Positions 43,880 to 52,433 of a stretch of DNA of 64,000 nucleotides are shown here, piece by piece. Below the pieces are notes generated by a model. It saw nothing but the letters and a program-made list of their open reading frames with translations. It ran no database searches and was not told the origin of the DNA. Every line of letters starts with the position of its first letter. Position 1 is the stretch's first letter. The DNA is from an uncultured Mucispirillum sp. (lineage in GTDB: Bacteria; Chrysiogenota; Deferribacteres; Deferribacterales; Mucispirillaceae): NCBI GenBank assembly GCA_944325215.1, contig CALUZC010000017.1, forward strand, positions 1 through 64,000, written 5' to 3'. The position numbers and the translations under genes are program-made.

Positions 43880-44620
43880 ATGAAGTTAGACAAACTTACA
43901 AAAAAGGAATTGATGGATTTAGCTGCTGCCAAAAAAATAAAAGGCAGAAGCAAAATGGGAAAAGAGGAGTTAATTGCTGCACTGGAGCCGTTCTATAATG
44001 AGCCTGCTCCTGCTCGAGATGCAGAAGATGCAGAAAAAAAAGTGGAACAAAATGTAGGCTATACTTATACAGAACAGCAGCAGCCAATTAAAGTAAAACG
44101 TGACGAATACCCTATTCCACCATACTACGATAAGGATACTATTGCTTTTATGCCAGTAGACCCTTCTAAAGAGCATGTTTACTGGGAAATTAGTGACTAT
44201 ACTTTAAACAGAGTAAAAAGCGAATTAAAGCTTTCAGAATCAAGAATAGTGTTAAAAATATTCTCTAACCTTGATAACTATACATCTGAAGCAGCTTCAG
44301 TTACTGTTGATAGAATAGGTAACTGGTATTTTAATATATACGCTCCAGATACTCTGCTTTGGTCAGAAATTGGGCTTATTGACTCAAATGGTGCATTCCA
44401 CCCTATTTTAAAATCAAATAAAGTTCGCATGCCTTCTGATAAAGTATCAGATATTGTGGACCAGGAAACATGGATGACAATAGGCGGCAACTTAGACAAG
44501 CTTTATGAGCTTTCTGGGGTTGGGTTAAAAGATTTAAACAGTAGTGTTACTATTAATACAGAAATAGTAAAACACTTATCACAACACATGGGTTCCTCAA
44601 ACGTGTTGAAGGATAAATAG
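43880..44620 (+). CDS. DUF4912-domain protein with N-terminal SAP/Rho-N-like motif
   Basis: 246 residues. Residues 1-38 (LTKKELMDLAAAKKIKGRSKMGKEELIAAL) form a Rho-N/SAP-like helix-extended loop-helix, often nucleic acid binding. After an acidic and glutamine-rich linker comes a DUF4912 domain (about 85-190: PVDPSKEHVYWEISDYTLNRVKSEL, then GNWYFNIYAPDTLLWSEIGLIDSNGAFHPILKSNKVRMP), an Ig-like fold resembling starch-binding modules. Such genes commonly accompany GH57 branching enzymes, suggesting a glycogen-associated scaffold. Function is not established. Three bases from the next gene. Confidence 0.78.
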   Translation: MKLDKLTKKELMDLAAAKKIKGRSKMGKEELIAALEPFYNEPAPARDAEDAEKKVEQNVGYTYTEQQQPIKVKRDEYPIPPYYDKDTIAFMPVDPSKEHVYWEISDYTLNRVKSELKLSESRIVLKIFSNLDNYTSEAASVTVDRIGNWYFNIYAPDTLLWSEIGLIDSNGAFHPILKSNKVRMPSDKVSDIVDQETWMTIGGNLDKLYELSGVGLKDLNSSVTINTEIVKHLSQHMGSSNVLKDK

Positions 44621-44622
44621 TT

Positions 44623-46200
44623 ATGAAACAAGGATACTGGATGCTGGTGCTGCATGCTCATCTTCCTTTTGTTAAGCACCCTGATTATGATTATTTTTTA
44701 GAAGAAAACTGGCTTTTTGAAGCAATAACAGAAACATATCTGCCATTACTTTTAAATTTAAAAAGGCTGGAATCAGAAAATGTGCATTTTAGGCTTACTT
44801 CTTCTGTAACTCCACCACTGGCAGAAATGCTTGCGGACCATAATCTGCGTGATAAATATATTAAATATTTAGACAGAAGTATTGAACTTGTGGGCAAAGA
44901 GTTATGGCGAACAAAAGATGACCCTTACTTTAAACCTGTAGTAGAGATGTACAGGGACCGTCTTAACACATTAAAAGGATTTCTACTTAATGATTTAGAT
45001 GGCAGTGTTTTAAATGGTTATAAATATTTTCAAGATAAAGGTTATCTTGAAATTATTACATGTGGTGCTACCCATGGTTACCTGCCCTTTATGACAAATG
45101 AAAAGGCAGTGAGAGCTCAGCTTGAAGTAGCTGCCCAAACTCATGAAAAACACTTTGGCAGACGCCCGCAAGGAATATGGCTTCCTGAATGCGCATATTA
45201 TTCTGGTCTTGAATACCACCTTGAAAATGCTGGTATTAGATACTTTTTCGTAGATACTCACGGTATTTTATACTCAAAACCAAGACCACGTTACGGCACA
45301 TATGCTCCAGTTTACACTAAAAATGGTATTGCTGCTTTCGGTAGAGATTATTTTTCATCAAAGCAGGTATGGAGCTCAAAAGAAGGTTATCCAGGTGATG
45401 TATATTATAGAGATTTCTATCGTGATGTTGGTTATGATTTAGATTATGAATATATAAAACCATATATCTGCCCAGATGGAACAAGGGTTTTTACTGGTCT
45501 TAAATATCACAGAATCACAGGTGATTCTGAATATAAAGAAGTATATCAACCAGATATTGCTTATAATAAAACAGTAGACCATGCAAAACACTTTGTATAC
45601 GGCAGGCAGGAACAAATAAAAGAAGTGGCAGATATTATTGATAGGAAACCACTTATTATTTCTCCATACGATGCTGAGCTTTATGGGCACTGGTGGTTTG
45701 AAGGTCCAGATTTCTTAATGAATGTATTTAGAGAGATGGATAAAAATGAAACAGTAAAAGCTGTAACTGCTTTAGAATATCTTGGAGAATTTCCTACAAA
45801 CCAAGTGGTAGATGTAAACCCATCTTCCTGGGGTGATGAAGGTTACTATAAAGTATGGCTTAATGCAGGCAACGACTGGATATACCGTCATTTACACTTT
45901 ATGGCTGATAATATGGCAATGCTTGCTGATAAATATAGAAACGGCACAGATTCCTTAAAAACTCGCTGTTTAAATCAACTTTTAAGGGAACTTCTGCTTT
46001 GTCAGGCAAGTGACTGGGCATTTTTAATTACAACAGGCACTGCAACAGAATATTCTACAGAAAGAACGAAAGAGCATATATATAATTTTATGAAACTATA
46101 TGGTATGCTTGAAGATGGCAGGATAGATGTTGGGTATCTTGAATGGCTTGAAAGTAAAAACTCAATTTTTTACGGAGTTGACTACAGAGTATTTGCATAA
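44623..46200 (+). CDS. GH57 1,4-alpha-glucan branching enzyme
   Basis: Introduces alpha-1,6 branches into glycogen. 525 residues with the typical GH57 branching-enzyme layout: LHAHLPFVKHPDYDYFLEENWLFEAI at the start, nucleophile E189 in GIWLPECAYY, acid/base D350 in ISPYDAELYGHWWFEGP, and a DUF1957-like helical C-terminus (LLCQASDWAFLITTGTATEYSTER). Residue numbers are close to those of Thermus and Thermococcus enzymes. Ends the glucan operon; a GCAA-loop hairpin follows at once. Confidence 0.93.
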   Translation: MKQGYWMLVLHAHLPFVKHPDYDYFLEENWLFEAITETYLPLLLNLKRLESENVHFRLTSSVTPPLAEMLADHNLRDKYIKYLDRSIELVGKELWRTKDDPYFKPVVEMYRDRLNTLKGFLLNDLDGSVLNGYKYFQDKGYLEIITCGATHGYLPFMTNEKAVRAQLEVAAQTHEKHFGRRPQGIWLPECAYYSGLEYHLENAGIRYFFVDTHGILYSKPRPRYGTYAPVYTKNGIAAFGRDYFSSKQVWSSKEGYPGDVYYRDFYRDVGYDLDYEYIKPYICPDGTRVFTGLKYHRITGDSEYKEVYQPDIAYNKTVDHAKHFVYGRQEQIKEVADIIDRKPLIISPYDAELYGHWWFEGPDFLMNVFREMDKNETVKAVTALEYLGEFPTNQVVDVNPSSWGDEGYYKVWLNAGNDWIYRHLHFMADNMAMLADKYRNGTDSLKTRCLNQLLRELLLCQASDWAFLITTGTATEYSTERTKEHIYNFMKLYGMLEDGRIDVGYLEWLESKNSIFYGVDYRVFA

Positions 46201-46201
46201 A

Positions 46202-46229
46202 TTTTTGGGAAGAGCAATCTTCCCAAAAA
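46202..46229. terminator. Stable GCAA-tetraloop hairpin after the branching-enzyme gene
   Basis: TTTTTGGGAAGA, loop GCAA, TCTTCCCAAAAA. On the plus strand the A-run forms part of the stem rather than giving a U-tail, so the U-tail is on the minus-strand transcript. It may still serve as a 3'-end hairpin for the glucan operon. Orientation is ambiguous. Confidence 0.55.
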
Positions 46230-46253
46230 AAATGCTCAAATTTAGGGGGAGTT

Positions 46254-46859
46254 ATGAAATTTACATTTAATAATAAAGATAATTTTTTTAAAGATTATGA
46301 TAAAGCTTACGTTCAACCACCAAAAAAACTTCCCCTTTTTATTAGGCTTGGTGCATTTATTTCAAAAAAAGTAGTGAAAAAAGATTTAATGATACCAAAG
46401 ATTTTAGCATGGTATCCTAAAACTGCATTTTCTTCTGGTATATTAGAAAGCCTTGTTGCCCATGATGATAAAGAAATTAATAAACGCCTTTTAAAAATCA
46501 TAAGAGTGCAGGTATCAATTATGGCAGCCTGCCCTTTTTGTATTGATATGAACTCTTTTGAATATGAAGAAGCAGGGCTTACAAGAGATGAAATAGATGC
46601 TCTTAAAGACCATGATTATAATTACCACTCTTTTTCAGAACAGGAAAAAGTAATAATAGAATATGTCCATTGTGTTACTTCTACCCCTGTAATTATTTCT
46701 GAAGAACTAGTTAATAAATTACATAATCATTTTTCTGAACGTGGTATAGTGATTATTGCTTCTACAATTGCTCAAGTAAACTATTGGGCAAGGTTAATTA
46801 GAGGGCTTGGAATACCTGTTGCAGGCTTTACTGATGTATGTAAAATTGAAAAAGAATAA
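46254..46859 (+). CDS. AhpD-like/carboxymuconolactone decarboxylase-family protein
   Basis: 201 residues, helical. The CxxC redox motif is C93-P-F-C96 in MAACPFCIDMNSFEYEEAGLTRDEIDAL, followed by EQEKVIIEYVHCVTSTPVIISEELVNKLHNHF, the CMD/AhpD pattern. Members act as peroxidase or alkyl-hydroperoxide reductase partners, but the substrate is unknown. AGGGGGAG precedes the ATG. It is separated from the glucan operon by a hairpin and is probably its own unit. Confidence 0.85.
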   Translation: MKFTFNNKDNFFKDYDKAYVQPPKKLPLFIRLGAFISKKVVKKDLMIPKILAWYPKTAFSSGILESLVAHDDKEINKRLLKIIRVQVSIMAACPFCIDMNSFEYEEAGLTRDEIDALKDHDYNYHSFSEQEKVIIEYVHCVTSTPVIISEELVNKLHNHFSERGIVIIASTIAQVNYWARLIRGLGIPVAGFTDVCKIEKE

Positions 46860-46864
46860 TTTTA

Positions 46865-46884
46865 TTAATAAATATATTTATTAA
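46865..46884. repeat. 20-base perfect AT palindrome
   Basis: TTAATAAATA/TATTTATTAA lies 6 bases after the stop of the AhpD-like gene and is followed by a T-rich stretch. Possible weak terminator or operator; in AT-rich DNA a chance origin is not excluded. Confidence 0.4.
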
Positions 46885-46947
46885 AATATTTTTATTATTT
46901 TCTATTTTTTTCTTTACAAATTACATATTAAAAATTATTAATTTAGT

Positions 46948-49272
46948 ATGGATAATAAACTTCTTTATAAAAATAAATACGATACATTAAATATAGAAGA
47001 AAAACAAACACTATTAAATAATATTGCCCTGCATTACGGCTTTAATATAAAAGAATTTGCTTCCTTTAAAAGTGATGAAACACAGTTTTATACTGCAGTT
47101 TTTACAGATGATAGTAATAGAGAGTTTGTTTTTATTCCCGGAGCAAAAAGTGTTTCTTTAGGCTGGAAAAAAACAATTTCTGGTAAAAAGGAAGATACTG
47201 CTTTAATTGAATATATTAAAGAAGCAATGTTTGACTTTTTACTTTTATCTCTTGATGAAAGCAACCCTGTAACTAAATGGGGAAGGTATGCATCATTAGA
47301 AGAAATAAAAAATAATGCTACTGAAAAAGAGTATGATTTAATTGATAAAACACTTACAAGGCTTACTTTATCTCTTATTGATGATAATACTTCATATATT
47401 AGAAAAGTAGATATAAAACCTATGCTTGTTGAAAGAAGAAGTGAAAGTGTTGACTGGGAATTTGTTAGAAATATTAAATCTTCAGATGTGGCAGACAGCC
47501 CTACATATTTTAAAATATACCAAGAAATTGCAAAATCAGGCAAAAATTTTGTTATAAAAAAATCTACTGTAAAATCCAATAATAAAAAAGTCCAAAAATT
47601 TGTAATTGATGATAAAGGGCTTCTTGTATACAAATATAAAGAAGTAAATAATGAAGAATTACTATTTGATTATATTTCAGAAGGCTATAATATTCCAAAT
47701 ATAAACCAGTGGGAATATATTGCTTCATCAGGTATTTCCACCCTATTTATAAATGATGATGTGTTATACAGCCAGATTGCACAAAATAAACCTAATGGAT
47801 TTGGTGTATTTATATGCAATAATGTTTATGAACCAGAAATTGTATCAGACGATAAATACATATACAAAGGTGGAGATGGTGGCTTTTATAAAACATTCAA
47901 CGGTCCTAAAATGACTAATTTTTCATTAAGCCCATACCATAACACGAAAACAAGCAATTATAATTATACTGACGGCACAGGAATATATGCAAGGCGTATT
48001 TTAGAAATTGATTTTAAAAAAATATATAAGCCTAAAATTAATAAGAAAAATATTAATAAATTTGTAAAAGAAAATATTAAAAATGAAAATTATGACAGTA
48101 TTATATATGCTGTAAATAATATTAAATATAGTGGCTTAACACTGGATAATGCCATTAAAGTAATTGAAATATACCACCAGAAAGGTTTTATTAATAAATC
48201 ACTGGAAATAATAAAAAAATATGAAAATGATGGAAAAAACAATCCAGAATTTTTATATTTAGCAGGCTATACATATTTTAGGCTGCAGCATACTTATACT
48301 GCTCAGCTTACATTAAATAATGCAGTGGCAATAAAAAGAAATATGCCTGAATGTTATCAGTTATTATCTTATATTTACCATAAAACTTCTCTTTATGATA
48401 ATATGAAATCATCTTTTCATAAACTTTATATATTAGCTCCAGATATAGCTGAAAGTATGATGCCAATACTTTTTCCCAGAGGATTATCATATGATGATAT
48501 GGACTATGGAGATTTATGGACTGTTTTTATCCAAAACCTTGCAAAAGATACTGAAAATAAGCAGGTATTTAATGCTGCAGATACATCTATGATTAGTGAA
48601 ATTATATTACTAGACTCCACTATAAAATTAATTATAAATAAAGGGATAGAATCTTATGTTAAAATAATCCGTCCTACTGGCAGCAAATATCTTTTTCATA
48701 TACTTGAAAAAATTGAAACATCAGAATATTTAAAAAACAACAATAATTTTTTAGAAGAAAAATATATAGATATGGTATGGGAAGAATTTACAGCATGTAA
48801 AAATATTATTTATGAGGCAGAATCAATAGATATTAAACGTGTTGATAACGACTATTTACAAAACCTTACAAATAGTTTTTTTGATAATTCATTAGCTCTT
48901 GTTACTTTGGCATACACACATTATAGTAACTGTAGAATATTTGAAGCACAAAAACTATTTGATACAGAATATACTCTATGTAATTTATTATACCAAACAA
49001 AACAACTGCCTGTTATAATTGCTGATGAAATAAGAGTATTACTTGAAAATTTTATTGATAATATTACAATTAACCTGTATACATATGGTGATATACAAAA
49101 GCTTATTGATAATATAATAGAGAAAACAGCTGATATTAGGAAACAGTATTCTGACAAATATCCTGTATATATGCATTTACTTGAAAAAAATCTGTATCAG
49201 GATTTAACATATATTCTTAAATGGTTTAATATAGATATGGATATAAAAGATACAATTCATAAATTAAAATAG
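46948..49272 (+). CDS. Large protein with diverged FGE/SUMF1-like region and TPR-like repeats
   Basis: 774 residues, no signal peptide. Residues 59-74 (EFVFIPGAKSVSLGWK), about 248-260 (YNIPNINQWEYIA) and about 284-312 (NGFGVFICNNVYEPE...YIYKGGDGG) echo in order the three hallmarks of formylglycine-generating-enzyme folds: FVxIPGGxxxMG, LPTEAEWEYAA and GLYDMxGNVWEW...RGGSW. Catalytic cysteines are not evident. From about 370 to 520 it is helical with TPR-like pairs (NPEFLYLAGYTYFRLQHTYTAQLTLNNAVAI, MPECYQLLSYIYHKTSLYDNMKSSFHKLYIL). The C-terminal 250 residues are helical and unassigned. No clear ribosome-binding site. Function unknown. Confidence 0.65.
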   Translation: MDNKLLYKNKYDTLNIEEKQTLLNNIALHYGFNIKEFASFKSDETQFYTAVFTDDSNREFVFIPGAKSVSLGWKKTISGKKEDTALIEYIKEAMFDFLLLSLDESNPVTKWGRYASLEEIKNNATEKEYDLIDKTLTRLTLSLIDDNTSYIRKVDIKPMLVERRSESVDWEFVRNIKSSDVADSPTYFKIYQEIAKSGKNFVIKKSTVKSNNKKVQKFVIDDKGLLVYKYKEVNNEELLFDYISEGYNIPNINQWEYIASSGISTLFINDDVLYSQIAQNKPNGFGVFICNNVYEPEIVSDDKYIYKGGDGGFYKTFNGPKMTNFSLSPYHNTKTSNYNYTDGTGIYARRILEIDFKKIYKPKINKKNINKFVKENIKNENYDSIIYAVNNIKYSGLTLDNAIKVIEIYHQKGFINKSLEIIKKYENDGKNNPEFLYLAGYTYFRLQHTYTAQLTLNNAVAIKRNMPECYQLLSYIYHKTSLYDNMKSSFHKLYILAPDIAESMMPILFPRGLSYDDMDYGDLWTVFIQNLAKDTENKQVFNAADTSMISEIILLDSTIKLIINKGIESYVKIIRPTGSKYLFHILEKIETSEYLKNNNNFLEEKYIDMVWEEFTACKNIIYEAESIDIKRVDNDYLQNLTNSFFDNSLALVTLAYTHYSNCRIFEAQKLFDTEYTLCNLLYQTKQLPVIIADEIRVLLENFIDNITINLYTYGDIQKLIDNIIEKTADIRKQYSDKYPVYMHLLEKNLYQDLTYILKWFNIDMDIKDTIHKLK

Positions 49273-49289
49273 TATAAGGGAGCACATAT

Positions 49290-50504
49290 ATGAAAGAGGC
49301 AAAAAAAGATTATCTTTTAAGAAAAATTGTTATTGCTGTTATATTAGGTATAGTTATAGGGTTGATAATTAATCAAACAAGTGCAGAATCATCTAATGGG
49401 TCTTTAAGCACTCAATATATAATAATACAAGTGGTAATGTCTATTAAGCATATTTTAGGTCAAATCATATTATTTATGGTTCCTTTAATAATCATAGGGT
49501 TTGTAACGCCTGCTATTACAGGTATGAAAACAAATACAAATAAAATGCTTTCTACTATGCTTTTAATGACATATGTATCATCAGTGTTAGCTGCTGCTCT
49601 TGCTATGGCAGCAGGTTATTTAATTATTCCACACTTAGATATTGCAAATGCTGTAAATACAAAAGAGCTGCCTGAAAATATGATATTTAAACTAGATATT
49701 CCAGCAATGTTTCCTGTGCTTTCTGCCCTTTTCTTTTCCATATGTTTTGGGCTTGCAATAGTTTACACAAAATCGGAAATGCTTGAAAAACTATTTAATG
49801 AAATACATAAAGTTGTAATGCTTATTGTTACAAAACTTATTATTCCTATGCTGCCATTTTTTATATGTACAGTATTTATTGAACTAACATATTTAGAAAA
49901 AATTACTGTTCAACTGCCTGTATTTATTAAAATGGTATTAATTGTTTTACTTGGTCATTTTATTTGGCTTACTGTTTTGTATTCAATTGCAGCACTAATA
50001 TCTAAGAAAAACCCTGCAAGAGTTTTTAAGCATTATGCTCCAGCCTACTTAACAGCAGTTGGAACAATGAGTAGTGCTGCTACACTGCCAGTTGCTTTAA
50101 AATGTGCTAAAAAATCTGATGCGTTAGATAGAGATATTGTAGACTTTGCCATACCACTTGGTGCAAATATTCACCTTTGTGGTTCTGTTCTTACAGAAAC
50201 ATTTTTTGTTATGGGCATAAGCTATATACTTTTAGGTGAGCTTCCACCACTTTCTAGTATGCTTGTATTTATTTTCCTTTTAGGCATATTTGCTATTGGG
50301 GCTCCCGGAGTTCCTGGTGGAACAGTTGCAGCATCTATTGGAATAGTAACAACAGTTTTAGGATTAGATGATACTGGCTTTGGTCTTTTAATGGCTATTT
50401 TTGCTCTACAGGATAGTTTTGGAACTGCATGTAATGTAACAGGTGATGGTGCATTAGCACTAATGCTTCAAGGTATTTTTAAAAAGAATAAAGAAGAAAG
50501 CTAG
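49290..50504 (+). CDS. Dicarboxylate/amino acid:cation symporter (DAACS family)
   Basis: Sodium- or proton-coupled importer of 404 residues with about eight membrane segments plus re-entrant loops. Family signatures: VPLIIIGFVTPAITGM in the N-terminal half, YLTAVGTMSSAATLPVALKCAKK (serine-rich HP1 loop), IPLGANIHLCGSVL, and VPGGTVAASIGIVTTVLGLDDTGFGLLMAIFALQDSFGTACNVTGDGAL with the substrate-binding Asp/Asn motif. Substrate is probably glutamate, aspartate, serine or a C4-dicarboxylate. Begins 17 bases after the TPR protein. Confidence 0.88.
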   Translation: MKEAKKDYLLRKIVIAVILGIVIGLIINQTSAESSNGSLSTQYIIIQVVMSIKHILGQIILFMVPLIIIGFVTPAITGMKTNTNKMLSTMLLMTYVSSVLAAALAMAAGYLIIPHLDIANAVNTKELPENMIFKLDIPAMFPVLSALFFSICFGLAIVYTKSEMLEKLFNEIHKVVMLIVTKLIIPMLPFFICTVFIELTYLEKITVQLPVFIKMVLIVLLGHFIWLTVLYSIAALISKKNPARVFKHYAPAYLTAVGTMSSAATLPVALKCAKKSDALDRDIVDFAIPLGANIHLCGSVLTETFFVMGISYILLGELPPLSSMLVFIFLLGIFAIGAPGVPGGTVAASIGIVTTVLGLDDTGFGLLMAIFALQDSFGTACNVTGDGALALMLQGIFKKNKEES

Positions 50505-50505
50505 C

Positions 50506-50553
50506 ATGAGATTTGCAGCAGCATGTATATGCATATTTCTTATTAGCTGTTAA
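50506..50553 (+). CDS. Possible 15-residue peptide resembling a bare lipoprotein signal sequence
   Basis: The frame ATG...TAA encodes MRFAAACICIFLISC. It reads as a type II signal peptide ending exactly at its lipobox cysteine (L-I-S-C), one base after the symporter stop. It may be chance, a decayed lipoprotein gene, or a tiny lipopeptide. Only AGAAAG resembles a ribosome-binding site. No further coding sequence follows in frame. Confidence 0.25.
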   Translation: MRFAAACICIFLISC

Positions 50554-50669
50554 AAACAAACAAAATTGTTAACAAATACATAGGATATCTTTTTCAGTTA
50601 TATTATACTGATTTATGTAATAATGCCAAAAAAAGAGCAGATATTTTTTTAAAAGCAAAAGATAAATTA

Positions 50670-50698
50670 TTGACAAAAATTTTTTTATAATATATAAG
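50670..50698 (+). promoter_or_regulatory. Promoter of tRNA-Leu
   Basis: Perfect -35 TTGACA (50670-50675), 17-base spacer, -10 TATAAG (50693-50698). The predicted start lies near 50705, a few bases before the tRNA. Confidence 0.8.
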
Positions 50699-50710
50699 TA
50701 TATCTCTAAC

Positions 50711-50793
50711 GCCGAAGTGGTGGAATTGGTAGACACGCCATCTTGAGGGGGTGGTGGGGCTTCCTCGTGCGGGTTCAAGTCCCGCCTTCGGCA
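50711..50793 (+). tRNA. tRNA-Leu(GAG)
   Basis: An 83-nt class II tRNA. Acceptor arm GCCGAAG pairs with CTTCGGC and is followed by discriminator A. The D-arm contains TGGTAGACAC, the anticodon stem CCATC/GGTGG encloses loop TTGAGGG with anticodon GAG (reads CUC/CUU), a long variable arm follows, and the T-arm is GCGGGTTCAAGTCCCGC. CCA is not encoded. The K+/H+ antiporter gene begins 35 bases downstream and may be read from the same promoter. Confidence 0.97.
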
Positions 50794-50828
50794 TTTTTAT
50801 TCTATTGTTTCCATATAAAAGGTGTTTT

Positions 50829-52433
50829 ATGATATTTCCGCTTCTTGTATTATCGGCTGTATTAATACTCTGTATTCTTCTTTCAAAAGTATCAAATAAA
50901 CTTGGTATGCCAATGCTTTTAGCATTTATGGTTTTAGGTATGGTATTTGGCTCTGACGGTCTTTTCAAAATACCTTTTGAAAACAACATAATTATGGAAA
51001 ATATTGCTACAATAGCTTTATTATTTATTATATTCTATGGTGGTTTTGGCACAAATTGGAAAACAGCTCGTCCTGTGCTTGGAAAATCAGTTATGCTTTC
51101 CACATTAGGTGTTATATTAACAGCAGCTTTTGTGGGGCTTTTCTGCTATTATATATTAAATATGCCTTTATTAATAAGCTTTTTACTGGGAGCGGTTATA
51201 AGTTCTACTGATGCTGCCTCTGTTTTTTTCATACTTCGTTCAAAAAAATTAAACTTAAAATATGGTACAGCACCTATGTTAGAGCTTGAAAGCGGAAGCA
51301 ACGACCCTGCTGCCTATATGCTTACAATTATCCTTTGTACACTGCTTACTGGTGATTTTAGTACTGGTTCTTTTATATATATGATTTTTGCCCAAATTGT
51401 TTACGGGCTTGCTGCAGGCTTTATATTAGCTTATATAGCTGTGAAAATTTTTAAATATTATATATTTTCATCAACTGGTATGAAAATGATTTTTATGGTA
51501 GCTGTTGCGTTGCTTTCATATGCTTTACCTGCTCATTTTGGCGGCAACGGCTTTTTAAGTGCATATATTGTAGGTATTATACTTGGAAATACTCACATAC
51601 AGGATAAAAAACCACTTGTATATTTTTTTGACGGTATAACAGATTTAATGCAAATGCTTTTATTCTTCCTGCTTGGGCTGCTATCATTCCCTTCTGTTTT
51701 TTCTCAGTATGCCCTTTATGCTCTTTTCATTGCACTATTTTTAACATTTATAGCAAGACCTGCAGCTGTATTTTTACTTTTAAGCCCATTAAAAGCAAAA
51801 TTCAATCAGCAGCTGCTTATATCATTTGCAGGTTTAAGAGGAGCAGCCTCCATTGTGTTTGCCATAATGGCTCAAAACCAGCTAACAAGTCACAATCAAA
51901 GTAATGATGCTATATTTAATATAGTATTTTTAATAGTGCTGTTTTCTATTTTATTTCAAGGCTCTCTTTTACCTTTTGTTTCACGTAAACTTAATATGAT
52001 TGATAACAGTGAAGATGTAATGAAAACATTTACTGATTATTCTGAAAGTATCCCTGTTGAGTTTTTACAATTTAAGATTACAAAAGATAATAAATGGAAT
52101 AATGTGCAGATAAAAAATATTATCATGCCCCCTGATACACTAATAGCTATGATAAAACGTGGCAGTGAAAAAATTGTACCTAATGGCAATACGGTGTTAT
52201 TAGAAAACGATGAAGTAATATTATGCGGTAAATCTGGTGCTGATATGGAAGGTGTTAAAATTAAAGAAGAAAAAGTTGCACCATCAAGCTCGCTTATTGG
52301 CAAAAAAATATTAGATATTAAAACAGAAGAAAATATGGTAATTCTAGTAATTCAAAGGGGTGATAATATACTTATTCCAAAAGGCAACACAGTTATTGAA
52401 AAAGGTGATTTACTAATTATTCACCATGCATAG
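50829..52433 (+). CDS. K+/H+ antiporter, NhaP2/CvrA type, with two RCK-C domains
   Basis: 534 residues from the ATG at 50829 with AAGG upstream; the open frame extends back into the tRNA and is not used. A CPA1-type membrane domain with about 12 segments contains GAVISSTDAASVFFILRS and ELESGSNDPAAYMLTI, the ion-binding ND motif. FAGLRGAASIVFAIMA follows near 355. Residues about 420-534 hold two TrkA-C (RCK-C) domains, which bind regulatory ligands. This layout matches NhaP2/CvrA cation antiporters that protect against excess K+. Its stop abuts the stop of the convergent lpxR gene. Confidence 0.9.
   Translation: MIFPLLVLSAVLILCILLSKVSNKLGMPMLLAFMVLGMVFGSDGLFKIPFENNIIMENIATIALLFIIFYGGFGTNWKTARPVLGKSVMLSTLGVILTAAFVGLFCYYILNMPLLISFLLGAVISSTDAASVFFILRSKKLNLKYGTAPMLELESGSNDPAAYMLTIILCTLLTGDFSTGSFIYMIFAQIVYGLAAGFILAYIAVKIFKYYIFSSTGMKMIFMVAVALLSYALPAHFGGNGFLSAYIVGIILGNTHIQDKKPLVYFFDGITDLMQMLLFFLLGLLSFPSVFSQYALYALFIALFLTFIARPAAVFLLLSPLKAKFNQQLLISFAGLRGAASIVFAIMAQNQLTSHNQSNDAIFNIVFLIVLFSILFQGSLLPFVSRKLNMIDNSEDVMKTFTDYSESIPVEFLQFKITKDNKWNNVQIKNIIMPPDTLIAMIKRGSEKIVPNGNTVLLENDEVILCGKSGADMEGVKIKEEKVAPSSSLIGKKILDIKTEENMVILVIQRGDNILIPKGNTVIEKGDLLIIHHA

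Noticed and set aside
47088-47633. 181-codon minus-strand open frame inside the FGE-like/TPR gene
   Set aside because: It is antisense to a longer frame with coherent domain pattern, and its Ser/Leu-rich composition is typical of shadows.
46948-48000. Active formylglycine-generating or EgtB-like enzyme
   Set aside because: The order of motifs is suggestive, but the catalytic cysteine and iron-ligand patterns are not visible, so no enzymatic function is claimed.
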